A DNA stretch of 64,000 nucleotides from Pseudofrankia nepalensis (lineage in GTDB: Bacteria; Actinomycetota; Actinomycetes; Frankiales; Frankiaceae), in assembly GCF_016786305.1 (NCBI RefSeq), contig NZ_JADWYV010000004.1; one strand, written 5' to 3'. The position numbers and the translations under genes are program-made. Shown here one piece after another: positions 18,427 to 27,176 of the stretch. The first letter of the stretch is position 1; the number at the start of each line of letters is the position of its first letter. The notes under the pieces were generated by a model. That model worked only from the letters and a program-made list of their open reading frames with translations, was not told the origin of the DNA and made no database searches.

Positions 18427-18628
18427 CGCGGTCCCTTCACGGCGGCCAGGGCCGCCTGGGCGCTGTTGGTCATCGGCGTCCATCAGGAATCTCGCACACG
18501 AGCACCAGGTAGGACGAAGAAAGTCGACCGGTCAGCGCCTCCAGACGGCCGCCGGTCAGCGCCTCCGAGGCGGACGCCGGCGCTGGAGCCGCCTCCAGAA
18601 ATCTCCCGGAAGGGGCGACGACGGGTCG

Positions 18629-19483
18629 CTACAGCAGGCCGGCCTGCCGGGCCACGCTCACTGCCGCCGTCCGGTTGTTGACGCCCAGCTTGCTCCGGAC
18701 GCTGCGCAGGTAGGCCTTGACGGTCTCCGTGCTCACGAAGAGCCGCCGCGCTGTTTCGGCGTTCGAGAGCCCCTGAGCCACCAGGCGCAGCACGTCCCGT
18801 TCCCGCCTGGTGAGGACGACCGTCTCCTCCTCCGCCGCCGGCACCGCGAGGAGGCTCTCGTCGAGCAGGTTCCGAATGATTTCGACGCTCTGCCGGACTA
18901 TTGGGCTGTCGACCTGCCCGACGATCTTTTCCAACTCGTCGTCAATCTGGTAAAGGACCCGCACGTCCAGGCTCGACCGTGGCGCCTCACCACGGAGGTG
19001 CGCTCCCCCGATCTCGGCGATGAAGGCCTCCAGCCGGCCTATGAACGCCAGGGCGCTCTTTGCCGTCCGAACGCTGATCGGGCTCTCGGACCGAGTCGCC
19101 ACATACAGCACGAACGCCACCCGCCCCTCGAACCGCAGCGGGATCGCGAGCACGGAGCGAATATCCTCGCGGCAGTCCGTCCAGATCGGCACGCCGGCGC
19201 CGTCGCCAAGGCCGGCGTAGGCACCGATCGGTCGGCCCGCCTTGACCTCCACGTGCCGGCCGAGCGCCACGACCCGACCGCTGATCCCCTGTTTGGGCAG
19301 CGCGGACAGTCCTTCGAACGCGTCGGTCTGCGCGCCGTCGGCACAGAGGATGGCCACGCGGCCGGTATCCGGGTCGACGCGCCCGCCGAGAACAAGATCG
19401 GCACCGGTGCGTGCGCGCAGCCGGGAGGTCGCCTTGCCGAGGAATCCTTCGATGTGAGAGCCGGAGGATAACTCTGATGTCAT
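18629..19483 (-). CDS. GAF-LuxR transcriptional regulator
   Basis: A 284-aa regulator with an N-terminal GAF-like sensing domain (about 10-150) and a C-terminal LuxR/FixJ helix-turn-helix (about 220-284; LTRRERDVLRLVAQGLSNAE, then FVSTETVKAYL). There is no receiver domain, so it probably responds to a small ligand or redox state bound by the GAF domain. The ATG at 19483 has AAAGGG upstream; a GTG two codons earlier is too close to that site. It is followed, with a 200-bp gap, by the methyltransferase on the same strand. Confidence 0.88.
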   Translation of the reverse strand: MTSELSSGSHIEGFLGKATSRLRARTGADLVLGGRVDPDTGRVAILCADGAQTDAFEGLSALPKQGISGRVVALGRHVEVKAGRPIGAYAGLGDGAGVPIWTDCREDIRSVLAIPLRFEGRVAFVLYVATRSESPISVRTAKSALAFIGRLEAFIAEIGGAHLRGEAPRSSLDVRVLYQIDDELEKIVGQVDSPIVRQSVEIIRNLLDESLLAVPAAEEETVVLTRRERDVLRLVAQGLSNAETARRLFVSTETVKAYLRSVRSKLGVNNRTAAVSVARQAGLL

Positions 19484-20284
19484 CGTCACCCTTTCAGCGG
19501 ACCTTCCGCATCATCACCTTGGGTGGGCGCCGGAACCCAGCAACTCGACACCGAGGGCAAGATCGCTGCCGCACCCGGTCTCGGCAAGGAGCGCCGGAAC
19601 GTGACCCGGTCAGCGTAGCCCTGGTCGGCGGGATCGGGATCACGGGAGTCAGCGCGCGATCACAGCGATGGGTCACCGGAAAGCTCCCCTCGGTGGTCGG
19701 TTGCCGTGAGCCTGCCGGACAACCGTGTCCCCGTTCATCCGCCAGATGTCGGATGTTGGCCTGACGGGGCCCGCCACTTGGCGGTCAGGCTGGCGCGGCA
19801 GCTGGCGCGGCATACGCCTGGACACGGCCCCGGATGAGTGGACGGCGGGACGTGGCGCGCCGCCCGTCGCCGCGACCTGCCCAGGCCGGGCCGGGACCGC
19901 GTTCCACCACATGCACGGCGCCTGGCCGTTGGGACGCGGGCACGAGCACCTCGCCATAAAGATCACCTCGGGCAGGAAGCTGAACCCTGTGAACCAAGGG
20001 AGCAAGGAACCAGGGCGACAGCAATCCAGCGTCTGATCATGCCTCCGCCGCCGGGGCACACCACAGCTCCGGCTCGCGCGGCGGTACCGCTGAACCTATG
20101 AGGCGGACCTCGGGGACGATACCCGCTCAAGGGGGTATTAAAGCGGCATTTTCGTCCCTAATCTCCTCCGGGTAGCGCGCCGCGAACCATTCGCCGTTCG
20201 GCGGCCCCGCAGGCGCGCTGTCTTGCGTACGGCCACCGTGCCAGGACGCCTGGACCTACGACGACTCCCCCGAGGAGTTCTCTC
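19484..20284. other. 800-bp intergenic region, no gene seen
   Basis: This lies between the divergent LuxR and acyltransferase genes. Frames on both strands (for example 19725-20036 plus and 19673-20059 minus) lack Shine-Dalgarno sites and known motifs. A small dyad, ATACCC-n8-GGGTAT at 20119-20138, is followed by an AT-richer stretch (TATTAAAG) and could mark the promoter of the acyltransferase. Confidence 0.45.
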
Positions 20285-21271
20285 ATGCCCCAACCGCCCA
20301 CGACCGCCACGCCCATAGACCGCCGAAGTTCCGGCCGGCCGGGCGCCGCGACCAGCTCCACCAGCTCCGCCAGCGCCCTGGCACCGCCCGGCCCTCGCCT
20401 CGCGCAGGACGCCGCCCACCCCTCGGCGCCACCGCGAACGTCTGATCCCGCGATGGTCCGGGGCCCGAGTCGGGACGACCTCACCGCGGTGGCCTCAGGC
20501 CTCACCGCGGTGGCCTCAGGCCCGGGGCGCGCACCGGCAGCGGCGCGCGGCCGGATCCCGATCCGGACCGACGCCGTCTCCCGGCTCTGCTACTCGTTCG
20601 TCCGTCTCGTGCTGCGTCCGGTTCTGCTCTGTGTGTGGCGGCCTCGGGTCTTCGGCGCCGAGAACATCCCCCGCACCGGTGGCGTCATCCTGGCCAGCAA
20701 CCACCTTTCCTTCCTCGACTCGTTCTTTCTCGGCGCGGTCACGCGGCGGCGGATCACCTTTCTCGCCAAGTCCGAGTACTTCACCACGCCGGGCAGGCGC
20801 GGTTGGCTGACGCGGGTGTTCTTCACGGCTGTCGGCCAGCTCAGCGTCGACCGGAACAACCAGCAGAAGGCCGGGGCCGCTCTCGGCTCAGCCGTCCAGC
20901 TGCTGTCCCGAGGAGAGCTCGTCGGCATCTATCCGGAGGGGACCCGTTCCCCGGACGGACGCCTCTACCGAGCCCGGACGGGCGTCGCCCGGATGGCGCT
21001 CGAAGCCGGCGTGCCGGTCATCCCGGTCGCCCTGATCGGCACGTTTCAGGTTCTGCCCACGGGACGGCGGCTGCCTCGCCTGCGCCCCGTCGACATCCGC
21101 TTCGGCGCCCCGCTCGACCTCCGCCAGCATGGGAAGACACCGGACGCCCAGGCGGCCCGGGCCGCCGCCGACGAGGTGATGGCGGCGATCCAGTCCCTGT
21201 CGGGACAGCCGTACGCGCCAACCGACGCGCGGCGGTTCAAGACCGAGGCCGGCCTCGGCCGTTCCCGCTGA
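20285..21271 (+). CDS. 1-acyl-sn-glycerol-3-phosphate acyltransferase family (PlsC-like)
   Basis: A 328-aa lysophospholipid acyltransferase. The catalytic NHxxxxD box (NHLSFLD) is near residue 137 and the phosphate-binding PEGTRS near 219. The first ~95 residues are a Pro/Ala/Ser-rich extension, so the catalytic part is normal length. A hydrophobic segment (SFVRLVLRPVLLCVW) suggests membrane association. The ATG at 20285 has GAGGAG 7 nt upstream. It lies 280 bp before the KS-AT gene on the same strand. A role in loading acyl chains onto glycerolipids is expected; a link to the polyketide genes is possible but unproven. Confidence 0.88.
   Translation: MPQPPTTATPIDRRSSGRPGAATSSTSSASALAPPGPRLAQDAAHPSAPPRTSDPAMVRGPSRDDLTAVASGLTAVASGPGRAPAAARGRIPIRTDAVSRLCYSFVRLVLRPVLLCVWRPRVFGAENIPRTGGVILASNHLSFLDSFFLGAVTRRRITFLAKSEYFTTPGRRGWLTRVFFTAVGQLSVDRNNQQKAGAALGSAVQLLSRGELVGIYPEGTRSPDGRLYRARTGVARMALEAGVPVIPVALIGTFQVLPTGRRLPRLRPVDIRFGAPLDLRQHGKTPDAQAARAAADEVMAAIQSLSGQPYAPTDARRFKTEAGLGRSR
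20480..20521. repeat. 21-bp perfect tandem duplication
   Basis: Two identical 21-bp copies (20480-20500 and 20501-20521) inside the acyltransferase gene encode LTAVASG twice in the low-complexity N-terminal extension. The frame is kept. Confidence 0.9.
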
Positions 21272-21551
21272 GCTGTGCCCGGCCCATCGCGACGCGGAGA
21301 ACCGCGGCCGTGGCGGCGTCGGGCAGGGCGCCCTGGCCGGCTCGTCCGCGGCGGTGATCCGCCGAACCGCGATCACGGCGCCTGCTGGCAGATCCATGCC
21401 TCCTGAGGATTCCCTTGGTTGATCTGCGCTCTCTTACCAGCAGTCGCCCTCGCGCGTTGGGCCGATCCGACGGGCCGATGGCGGTGGATTCGCCGACCTG
21501 GCCGCACCGGAACGACGCCGGCCCGCCCACAAATGCCATGGAGAGGTCCGC

Positions 21552-24491
21552 ATGGGTGTCACCTTCAGCGATGACGGCCGGTCATCGCTGCGAACGTATG
21601 AATTCCCGGAGATCCGGCGCGACCCTCTCTCCAGGCCGCCGGAGGATGACCGCGACCTGCCCGGGGACGATCCGGTGGTCATCGTCGGGATGGCCTGCCG
21701 GCTCCCTGGCGGCGCCGACTCGCCCGAAGCGTTGTGGGAGCTCGTGCGGGACGGCCGGGACGCGGTCACGGATCTTCCGTCCGACCGCGGCTGGGATCTT
21801 GACGCGCTGTACCACCCGGACCCGGAGCATCCCGGCACGATCTACACCCGCGGCGGTGGATTCCTGCCAGGGATCGACCTGTTCGACGCCGGATTCTTCG
21901 CCATCGAGCCGCATGAGGCACATGCGATGGACCCCCAGCAGAGACTGATGCTGGAGATCTCCTGGGAGGCGCTCGAACGGGCGGGTGTCGACCCGAGGTT
22001 CCTGCGCGGCAGCAGGACCGGGGTGTTCAGTGGCGTCTCGCGCCAGGACTACTGCCCGCCCTGGCGCCGTGGTCCCGCCGCGGCCGCGGGTCAGTTGCCT
22101 ACCGGCGACGCGCTCGGCGTGGTCGCCGACCGGGTCGCGTACACCCTGGGGCTGGAAGGCCCCGCGCTCACCGTCGAGACCGAGGGATCGAGCTCCCTGG
22201 TCGCCGTCCACCTGGCCCGGCAGTCGCTGCGGATGGGCGAGTGCGATCTCGCGCTCGCCGGCGGGGTGACGGTGATGGCGAGGCCGAGCATGCTGCTCGA
22301 GCTCAGTCGGCAACGAGGCCTGGCCCCCGACGGGCGGTGCAAGGCGTTCTCGGCCGACGCGGACGGGACCGGTTGGGCGGATGGCGCCGGACTACTCGTC
22401 CTGGAGCGTCTGTCCGACGCTCGGCGGCATGGCCATCGGGTCCTCGCCACGATCCGCGGCACGGCGGTGGACACGGCGGTGGACCAGGACGGCGCCGGCG
22501 ACGTGTCGGCCCCGAACGGCTTCGCCCAACAGCGCCTGATCCGTCAGACGCTCGCCGATGCCGGTCTGGCGCCCGGTGACGTGGACGTCGTGGAGGCGCA
22601 CGGCACCGGAACGGCGCTCGGGGATCCCATCGAGGCCCACGCCCTGATCGCCACGTACGGCCGACATCGTTCGCCCGGCCGTCCGCTCTACCTTGGCTCG
22701 CTGAAGTCCAACATCGGCCACACCCAGGCCGCCAGCGGAGTGGCCGGCCTGATCAAGATGGTGCAGGCGATTCGGCACGGCGTGCTGCCGTCGACTCTGC
22801 ACCTTCGGGAGCCGTCCCCGCGCGTGGACTGGTCGGCCGGTCACCTCGCGCTCCTCACCGAGAACACCCCCTGGGAACGTCGCGGCGGCGCGCCGCGCCG
22901 CGCCGCCGTCTCCGCCTTCGGCGTGAGCGGTACCAACGCCCACGCCGTCGTGGAAGAGGTGCTGGACGAGACGTCGGACGACGCGTCGCCCCGAACCGCG
23001 GCGCCGGACGCGGCGGGCGGCGGGACCGGCCCGCGACACGACGCCCTGCTGGTGCCCGTGGTCCTTTCCGGTCGGACCGACACCGCGCTGCGAGCCCAGG
23101 CGGCCCGGCTTCGTGACCATCTGGCTCGCCGCCCCGACGCGGATCCGCTCGACGTGGCACACACGCTCGCGCGCCGCGCCCGGTTCGAATGGCGGGCGGT
23201 CGCGATCGTCCCCGGCGGCCAGGCCGGCGGAGGACGGCTGGCCGGCGCGCTGGCCAAGCTGGCCGATGGCCGTCGCGGAGGCGAGGTGATCCGCGGGGGC
23301 GTCCGCCCGGCCGTCGCGGGCGGCCGGACCGCCTTCATGTTCACCGGCCAGGACGGCCAGCGCCCCGGGATGGGCCGTTGCCTGCACGACGCCTACCCCG
23401 TGTTCCGGCGGGCGTTGGACGAGGTCTGCGCCCGGTTCGACGGACAGCTGGAACGGCCGCTGCGAGACGTCATGTTCGCCGCGGACGGATCACCCGAGGC
23501 GGCCCTGCTCGACCAGACGGCCTACGCCCAGTGCGCGCTGTTCGCGTTCGAGACGGCGATGTTCCGCCTGCTGGCGTCCTGGAATCTGGTGCCCGACATT
23601 CTGGTCGGCCACTCCCTCGGCGAACTCACCGCCGCGTACCTCGCCGGAGTGTGGACCCTCGACGACGCCTGCGAACTGGTCGCCGCCCGTGGCTGGCTGA
23701 TGCAGGCGTGCCGGCCCGGCGGCGCGATGATCTCGATTCGCGCGTCCGAGGCCGCGGTCCGCGCGTCGATCGCGGGGTTCGCGGGCCAGGTGGACGTCGC
23801 CGCGATCAACGGTCCCGCGGCCACGGTGATAGCGGGCGAAGCGAGGACCGTGGAAACGGTGGCCGCGAACTGGGCCTCACGAGGCCGCAGCACGAGTCGG
23901 CTGACCATCGGTCACGCATTCCACTCCCAGCACATGGACGACATGCTCGGCGCCTTCCGCGTGGTGGCCGAGCGGATTTCCTACAGGTCGCCGGCCCTGC
24001 CCATGGTGTCCAACCTCACCGGCCGGCTCGCCACCGAGGCCGAGCTGACGTCGCCCGGCTACTGGGTGCGACACGCGCGCCATCCCGTCCGGTTCAGCGA
24101 CGGGGTGGGCGAGCTGCGCCGCGAAGGCGTCACCTCCTTCGTCGAGGTGGGCCCCGACGCCGTCCTGGTCGCGCTCGCCGGCGGCTGCCTGCGCAGGGAG
24201 CCGATCGCCGGTGGGGAGGTGCTCCTGGTGGCGACGTCCCGCGGAGGCAGGTCCGAGGCGCGGGCGGCAATGGCCGCGGCCGCCCACCTGGATGTCGCGG
24301 GCTTCACCGTCGACTGGCCCGCCGTCTGCCCGAGCCGCCCCGCCCGGCATCTCGACCTGCCGACATACGCCTTCCAGCGCGAGCGCTACTGGCTCGGGCA
24401 CGAGGCCCCGCCGCCGCGGGGGACGGCCGGCGCCTGGCCCGTCGGTTCTGGCTCGCGCCACGGCGCCCGGCGCCTGGCGTTTGAGCGGTGA
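21552..24491 (+). CDS. Stand-alone KS-AT modular polyketide synthase with KS nucleophile changed to Gly
   Basis: A 979-aa didomain protein. The ketosynthase spans about 40-465 and the acyltransferase about 590-900, ending with the usual post-AT signature (LPTYAFQRERYWL). The KS histidines are intact (EAHGTGT, H350; NIGHT, H390), but the nucleophile motif reads TEGSSS instead of TACSSS, with Gly212 in place of Cys. It cannot condense and at most could decarboxylate, as Gln-type loading KS domains do. The AT keeps Ser688 (GHSLG) and has HAFHS at 788-792, which points to malonyl-CoA. No ACP, KR or TE follows. ATG 21552 has GAGAGG upstream. It may be a loading didomain working in trans, or a truncated PKS. 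Confidence 0.9.
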   Translation: MGVTFSDDGRSSLRTYEFPEIRRDPLSRPPEDDRDLPGDDPVVIVGMACRLPGGADSPEALWELVRDGRDAVTDLPSDRGWDLDALYHPDPEHPGTIYTRGGGFLPGIDLFDAGFFAIEPHEAHAMDPQQRLMLEISWEALERAGVDPRFLRGSRTGVFSGVSRQDYCPPWRRGPAAAAGQLPTGDALGVVADRVAYTLGLEGPALTVETEGSSSLVAVHLARQSLRMGECDLALAGGVTVMARPSMLLELSRQRGLAPDGRCKAFSADADGTGWADGAGLLVLERLSDARRHGHRVLATIRGTAVDTAVDQDGAGDVSAPNGFAQQRLIRQTLADAGLAPGDVDVVEAHGTGTALGDPIEAHALIATYGRHRSPGRPLYLGSLKSNIGHTQAASGVAGLIKMVQAIRHGVLPSTLHLREPSPRVDWSAGHLALLTENTPWERRGGAPRRAAVSAFGVSGTNAHAVVEEVLDETSDDASPRTAAPDAAGGGTGPRHDALLVPVVLSGRTDTALRAQAARLRDHLARRPDADPLDVAHTLARRARFEWRAVAIVPGGQAGGGRLAGALAKLADGRRGGEVIRGGVRPAVAGGRTAFMFTGQDGQRPGMGRCLHDAYPVFRRALDEVCARFDGQLERPLRDVMFAADGSPEAALLDQTAYAQCALFAFETAMFRLLASWNLVPDILVGHSLGELTAAYLAGVWTLDDACELVAARGWLMQACRPGGAMISIRASEAAVRASIAGFAGQVDVAAINGPAATVIAGEARTVETVAANWASRGRSTSRLTIGHAFHSQHMDDMLGAFRVVAERISYRSPALPMVSNLTGRLATEAELTSPGYWVRHARHPVRFSDGVGELRREGVTSFVEVGPDAVLVALAGGCLRREPIAGGEVLLVATSRGGRSEARAAMAAAAHLDVAGFTVDWPAVCPSRPARHLDLPTYAFQRERYWLGHEAPPPRGTAGAWPVGSGSRHGARRLAFER

Positions 24492-24540
24492 TCGCCGGTG
24501 GTAACGATGCCCTTGGAGCAAATCAACGAGGGAGATTCGT

Positions 24541-25044
24541 ATGGCTGACGTCGTCGATTTGGTCTACGCCGATCACGACTGGCTGCGGCGGCAGTTCTTT
24601 CTTCTGGACTACGCCACCAGCAACGCCGAGTTGAAGGCGGTGTGGGAGGTGCTGGCGACCCGGTTGGACACCCACGCGGAAGCGGAGGAGACGGTGTTCT
24701 ATCCGGCCCTGCTGAAGAAGGGCAAGGCCGGTGATCCCGAGGACGAGACCGAAGACGCGATCGTCGACCACAACAAGATCCGCGGCGCGGTCGCCGAGGC
24801 GCGCTCGCACCGGGTCGGGAGCAAGGTGTGGTTCGAGGCGGTAGGCAGGGCCCGGACCGAGAACGGTGAACATCTGGATGAAGAGGAGCGCGAGGCGATC
24901 CCGGATTTCATCAAGAGCACCACACCCGAACTGCGCCACCAGCTCGCGATGGAGTGGTTGCGGTTCTACGCGGATCACCAGGCCGGCGCCGGCGTGAACA
25001 CGAAAAGCAAGGACGCCGCGGACTACATCGAGGCCCACAGCTGA
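24541..25044 (+). CDS. Hemerythrin HHE domain protein
   Basis: A 167-aa four-helix protein with the diiron ligand pattern of hemerythrin-like domains: H in ADHDW, HAEAEE, DHNKIRG and the HLDEEE pair. It should bind oxygen, NO or iron, or act in redox sensing. The ATG at 24541 has GAGGGAG 5-6 nt upstream, 49 bp after the KS-AT stop, so co-transcription with the PKS is possible. Its stop codon lies in the first unit of a 15-bp tandem repeat. Confidence 0.88.
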   Translation: MADVVDLVYADHDWLRRQFFLLDYATSNAELKAVWEVLATRLDTHAEAEETVFYPALLKKGKAGDPEDETEDAIVDHNKIRGAVAEARSHRVGSKVWFEAVGRARTENGEHLDEEEREAIPDFIKSTTPELRHQLAMEWLRFYADHQAGAGVNTKSKDAADYIEAHS

Positions 25045-25091
25045 GAGGCCCACAGCCGAGAGGCCCGCAGCCGAGCGGCCCGCCGCCGAGG
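25032..25091. repeat. 15-bp tandem repeat, four degenerate copies
   Basis: The unit is GGCCCACAGCYGAGA, starting at 25032, 25047, 25062 and 25077, with later copies diverging. The hemerythrin stop codon TGA exists only because unit 1 has T where the others have C, so expansion or conversion of the repeat would extend the protein. Confidence 0.75.
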
Positions 25092-25116
25092 CGGTACCGC
25101 GCTGGCCCGGCGGGGC

Positions 25117-26145
25117 GTGGCCAGGCTGACGGCACGCCCCGAACCGGCGCGGGCCGGGCCAGAACGCCTACGTGACCAGACGACACGTGTGACGGCACGC
25201 CGACGGGCCCGGGCCGACGCCCCGATACTCGGCGAGGTGACACGCCCACCCGCGGCCGAGGTGATCCGCTCGCCTCCTCCGGATGCCCGGGAACAGCGAC
25301 GCCCATCCGCGCGCCGTCGCGTCGGCGCGCTCGCCGGCGCGCTCGTCCATGCCTGCCACCCCGAACCCACCGCCGCGGTGACGGCGCTCGGGACGGCGCT
25401 CGCCGTCTCGGCCGGCCGGCCGGCGGGCGGGGTCCTCGGCGTGGCGCTGGCCGTGCTGACCGGGCAGCTGTCGGTCGGGTGGAGCAACGACTACCTGGAC
25501 CGGGAGCGGGATCGCCTGGCCAACCGCGCCGACAAGCCGGTGGCCGGGGGCGTGCCGCCGCCTCGGGTGGTGGCGGTGGCCGCGCTGGTGGCGCTGGCCG
25601 CCTGCGTGCCGCTGTCGTTCGCCTCGGGCTGGCGAGCGGGCTGCGCCCACCTGGCCGCCGTGGCGCTGGCCTGGTCGTACAACCTGGGGCTGAAGGCGAC
25701 GGCGCTGTCCGTCGTCCCGTACCTGCTGGCGTTCGCGCTGCTGCCCGCGTTCGTCGTGCTCGGCCTGCCCGGGCATCCGGCTCCGCCCTGGTGGGCGCTG
25801 GCCGGCGGGGCGCTGCTCGGCGCGGGCGCGCACTTCGCGAACGTGCTGCCCGACCTCACCGACGACCTGCGGACCGGCGTCCACGGCCTGCCGCACCGGC
25901 TCGGGCAGCGCCGCTCGCGCGGGGCAGCCGCCGTCCTGGTCCTCGCCGCGTCCGCGGTGGTCGCGCTCGGCCCGGGCCGGCCTGGCCCACTACCGGTCGC
26001 CGGGCTCGCGCTGGCCACCGTGCTGGTCGTCGCCGGAATCGCGGCGGACCGGGGCGGCAAGGGGGTGGGCGCGTTCCGGGTCACCATCGCGGTCGCCCTC
26101 ATCGACGTCGCGCTGTTCGTCGCCGCCGGCCGCTCCCTGGCCTGA
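25117..26145 (+). CDS. UbiA family prenyltransferase
   Basis: An integral membrane aromatic prenyltransferase of up to 342 aa. The first Asp-rich motif NDYLDRERD begins near residue 124 and a second (DLTDDLRTG) near 246; these bind the Mg-diphosphate of the prenyl donor. About eight hydrophobic helices follow the first motif region. The start is unclear because the first ~50 residues are Arg/Pro-rich; a GTG near 25189 or 25261 would give a more typical 290-320 aa. It heads a same-strand series with methyltransferase, acyl-CoA dehydrogenase and type III PKS genes. A role in prenylating the polyketide product or a quinone is inferred. Confidence 0.87.
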   Translation: MARLTARPEPARAGPERLRDQTTRVTARRRARADAPILGEVTRPPAAEVIRSPPPDAREQRRPSARRRVGALAGALVHACHPEPTAAVTALGTALAVSAGRPAGGVLGVALAVLTGQLSVGWSNDYLDRERDRLANRADKPVAGGVPPPRVVAVAALVALAACVPLSFASGWRAGCAHLAAVALAWSYNLGLKATALSVVPYLLAFALLPAFVVLGLPGHPAPPWWALAGGALLGAGAHFANVLPDLTDDLRTGVHGLPHRLGQRRSRGAAAVLVLAASAVVALGPGRPGPLPVAGLALATVLVVAGIAADRGGKGVGAFRVTIAVALIDVALFVAAGRSLA

Positions 26146-26282
26146 GGCCACGAACTCATCACGTGGCGCATCCGTGCCGGTTCTCTCTGTAGTGAGATGC
26201 TCGCGGCGAGCGTCCCCTCCGCCCCGGCCGCCCGCGGCCCGGCCGGCCCGCGAGGACGCCGAGGCCGCGAAGCGGAGGGCAC

Positions 26283-27176
26283 GTGCCAAGCCAGACAGCC
26301 GAGCGACAGACCCGCGGCCCGGACCGGGGCCGGGCCGCGGTACCCCGCCGGGACCGCAACGACCCGGCTCAGTACGACGACCTCGCGGACGAGTGGTGGC
26401 CGACGCATGGCCGGTTCGCCGCCCTGCGGTGGCTGGCGGCGGCCCGGGCGACGCTGCTCCCCAGCCCTCCCGCGCCGGGCGCGCCGCTGCTGGACGTCGC
26501 GTGCGGGGCTGGGCTGCTGCGTCCGCACCTGACGGGCCGGCTGGCCGGCTGGCGGCACGTCGGCGTGGACCTGTCCGCGTCCGCGGTGGCGCAGGCGCGG
26601 GCGCACGGCGTGACCGCCGTGCGCGGCGACGCGCTGCGGCTGCCGTTCCGGGACGCCTCGGTGAGCTGCGTGGTCGCCGGCGAGATCCTCGAACATCTCG
26701 ACGACCTCGACACCGCCTGCGCCGAGCTCGCCCGGGTCCTGACGCCCGGCGGGACGCTGGTGCTCGACACGTTGGCGGACACGCTGCTGTGCCGGGTCGT
26801 GCTGGTCCGGATCGCCGAACGGCTGCCCGGCGGTCCGCCGCCCCGCATCCACGACCCGAAGCTGTTCGTCGGGCCGGGCAGGCTCGCGGAGCTGCTCGCC
26901 CGGCACGGCGTACACCTCACGCTGCTGCGCGGGCTACGGCCGTCCCTGCTCGACTACCCGAGGTGGCTGGCCGGGCGGCTCGACCAGGTACGGATGCTGC
27001 CGACCCGGTCGACGTCCTGCGTCTACCAGGCCCGCGGCGAGAAGACCCGTGGCCGGACGACCGGCGACGGCGAGACCGGCGGCGGCGAGACCGGTCAGGA
27101 GCGGGTGGGCGCGGTGCCCGAGGACCGGCGCGCGGGCGCCGACGAAGGTGTCGCGCGGGCGGGCGGTAGCCGGTGA
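26283..27176 (+). CDS. Class I SAM-dependent methyltransferase (UbiG/UbiE-like)
   Basis: A 297-aa methyltransferase with motif I LLDVACGAGLL near 70, GVDLSASAV near 97 and the acidic GEILEHLDD stretch resembling UbiG-type O-methyltransferases. The last ~45 residues are a Gly/Arg-rich tail. The GTG start has GGAGGG 3-5 nt upstream. Its stop overlaps the start of the acyl-CoA dehydrogenase by 4 bp (GTGA), so the two are translationally coupled. Next to UbiA and a type III PKS, a role in methylating a phenol or quinone ring is plausible. Confidence 0.87.
   Translation: MPSQTAERQTRGPDRGRAAVPRRDRNDPAQYDDLADEWWPTHGRFAALRWLAAARATLLPSPPAPGAPLLDVACGAGLLRPHLTGRLAGWRHVGVDLSASAVAQARAHGVTAVRGDALRLPFRDASVSCVVAGEILEHLDDLDTACAELARVLTPGGTLVLDTLADTLLCRVVLVRIAERLPGGPPPRIHDPKLFVGPGRLAELLARHGVHLTLLRGLRPSLLDYPRWLAGRLDQVRMLPTRSTSCVYQARGEKTRGRTTGDGETGGGETGQERVGAVPEDRRAGADEGVARAGGSR

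Noticed and set aside
19673..20059. Frames on both strands in the 800-bp gap
   Set aside because: No ribosome-binding sites, no domains, and strong overlap of unrelated frames.
21552..24491. Classical Gln-type loading ketosynthase
   Set aside because: The codon at the nucleophile is GGA (Gly), not Gln, so the label KSQ does not apply.
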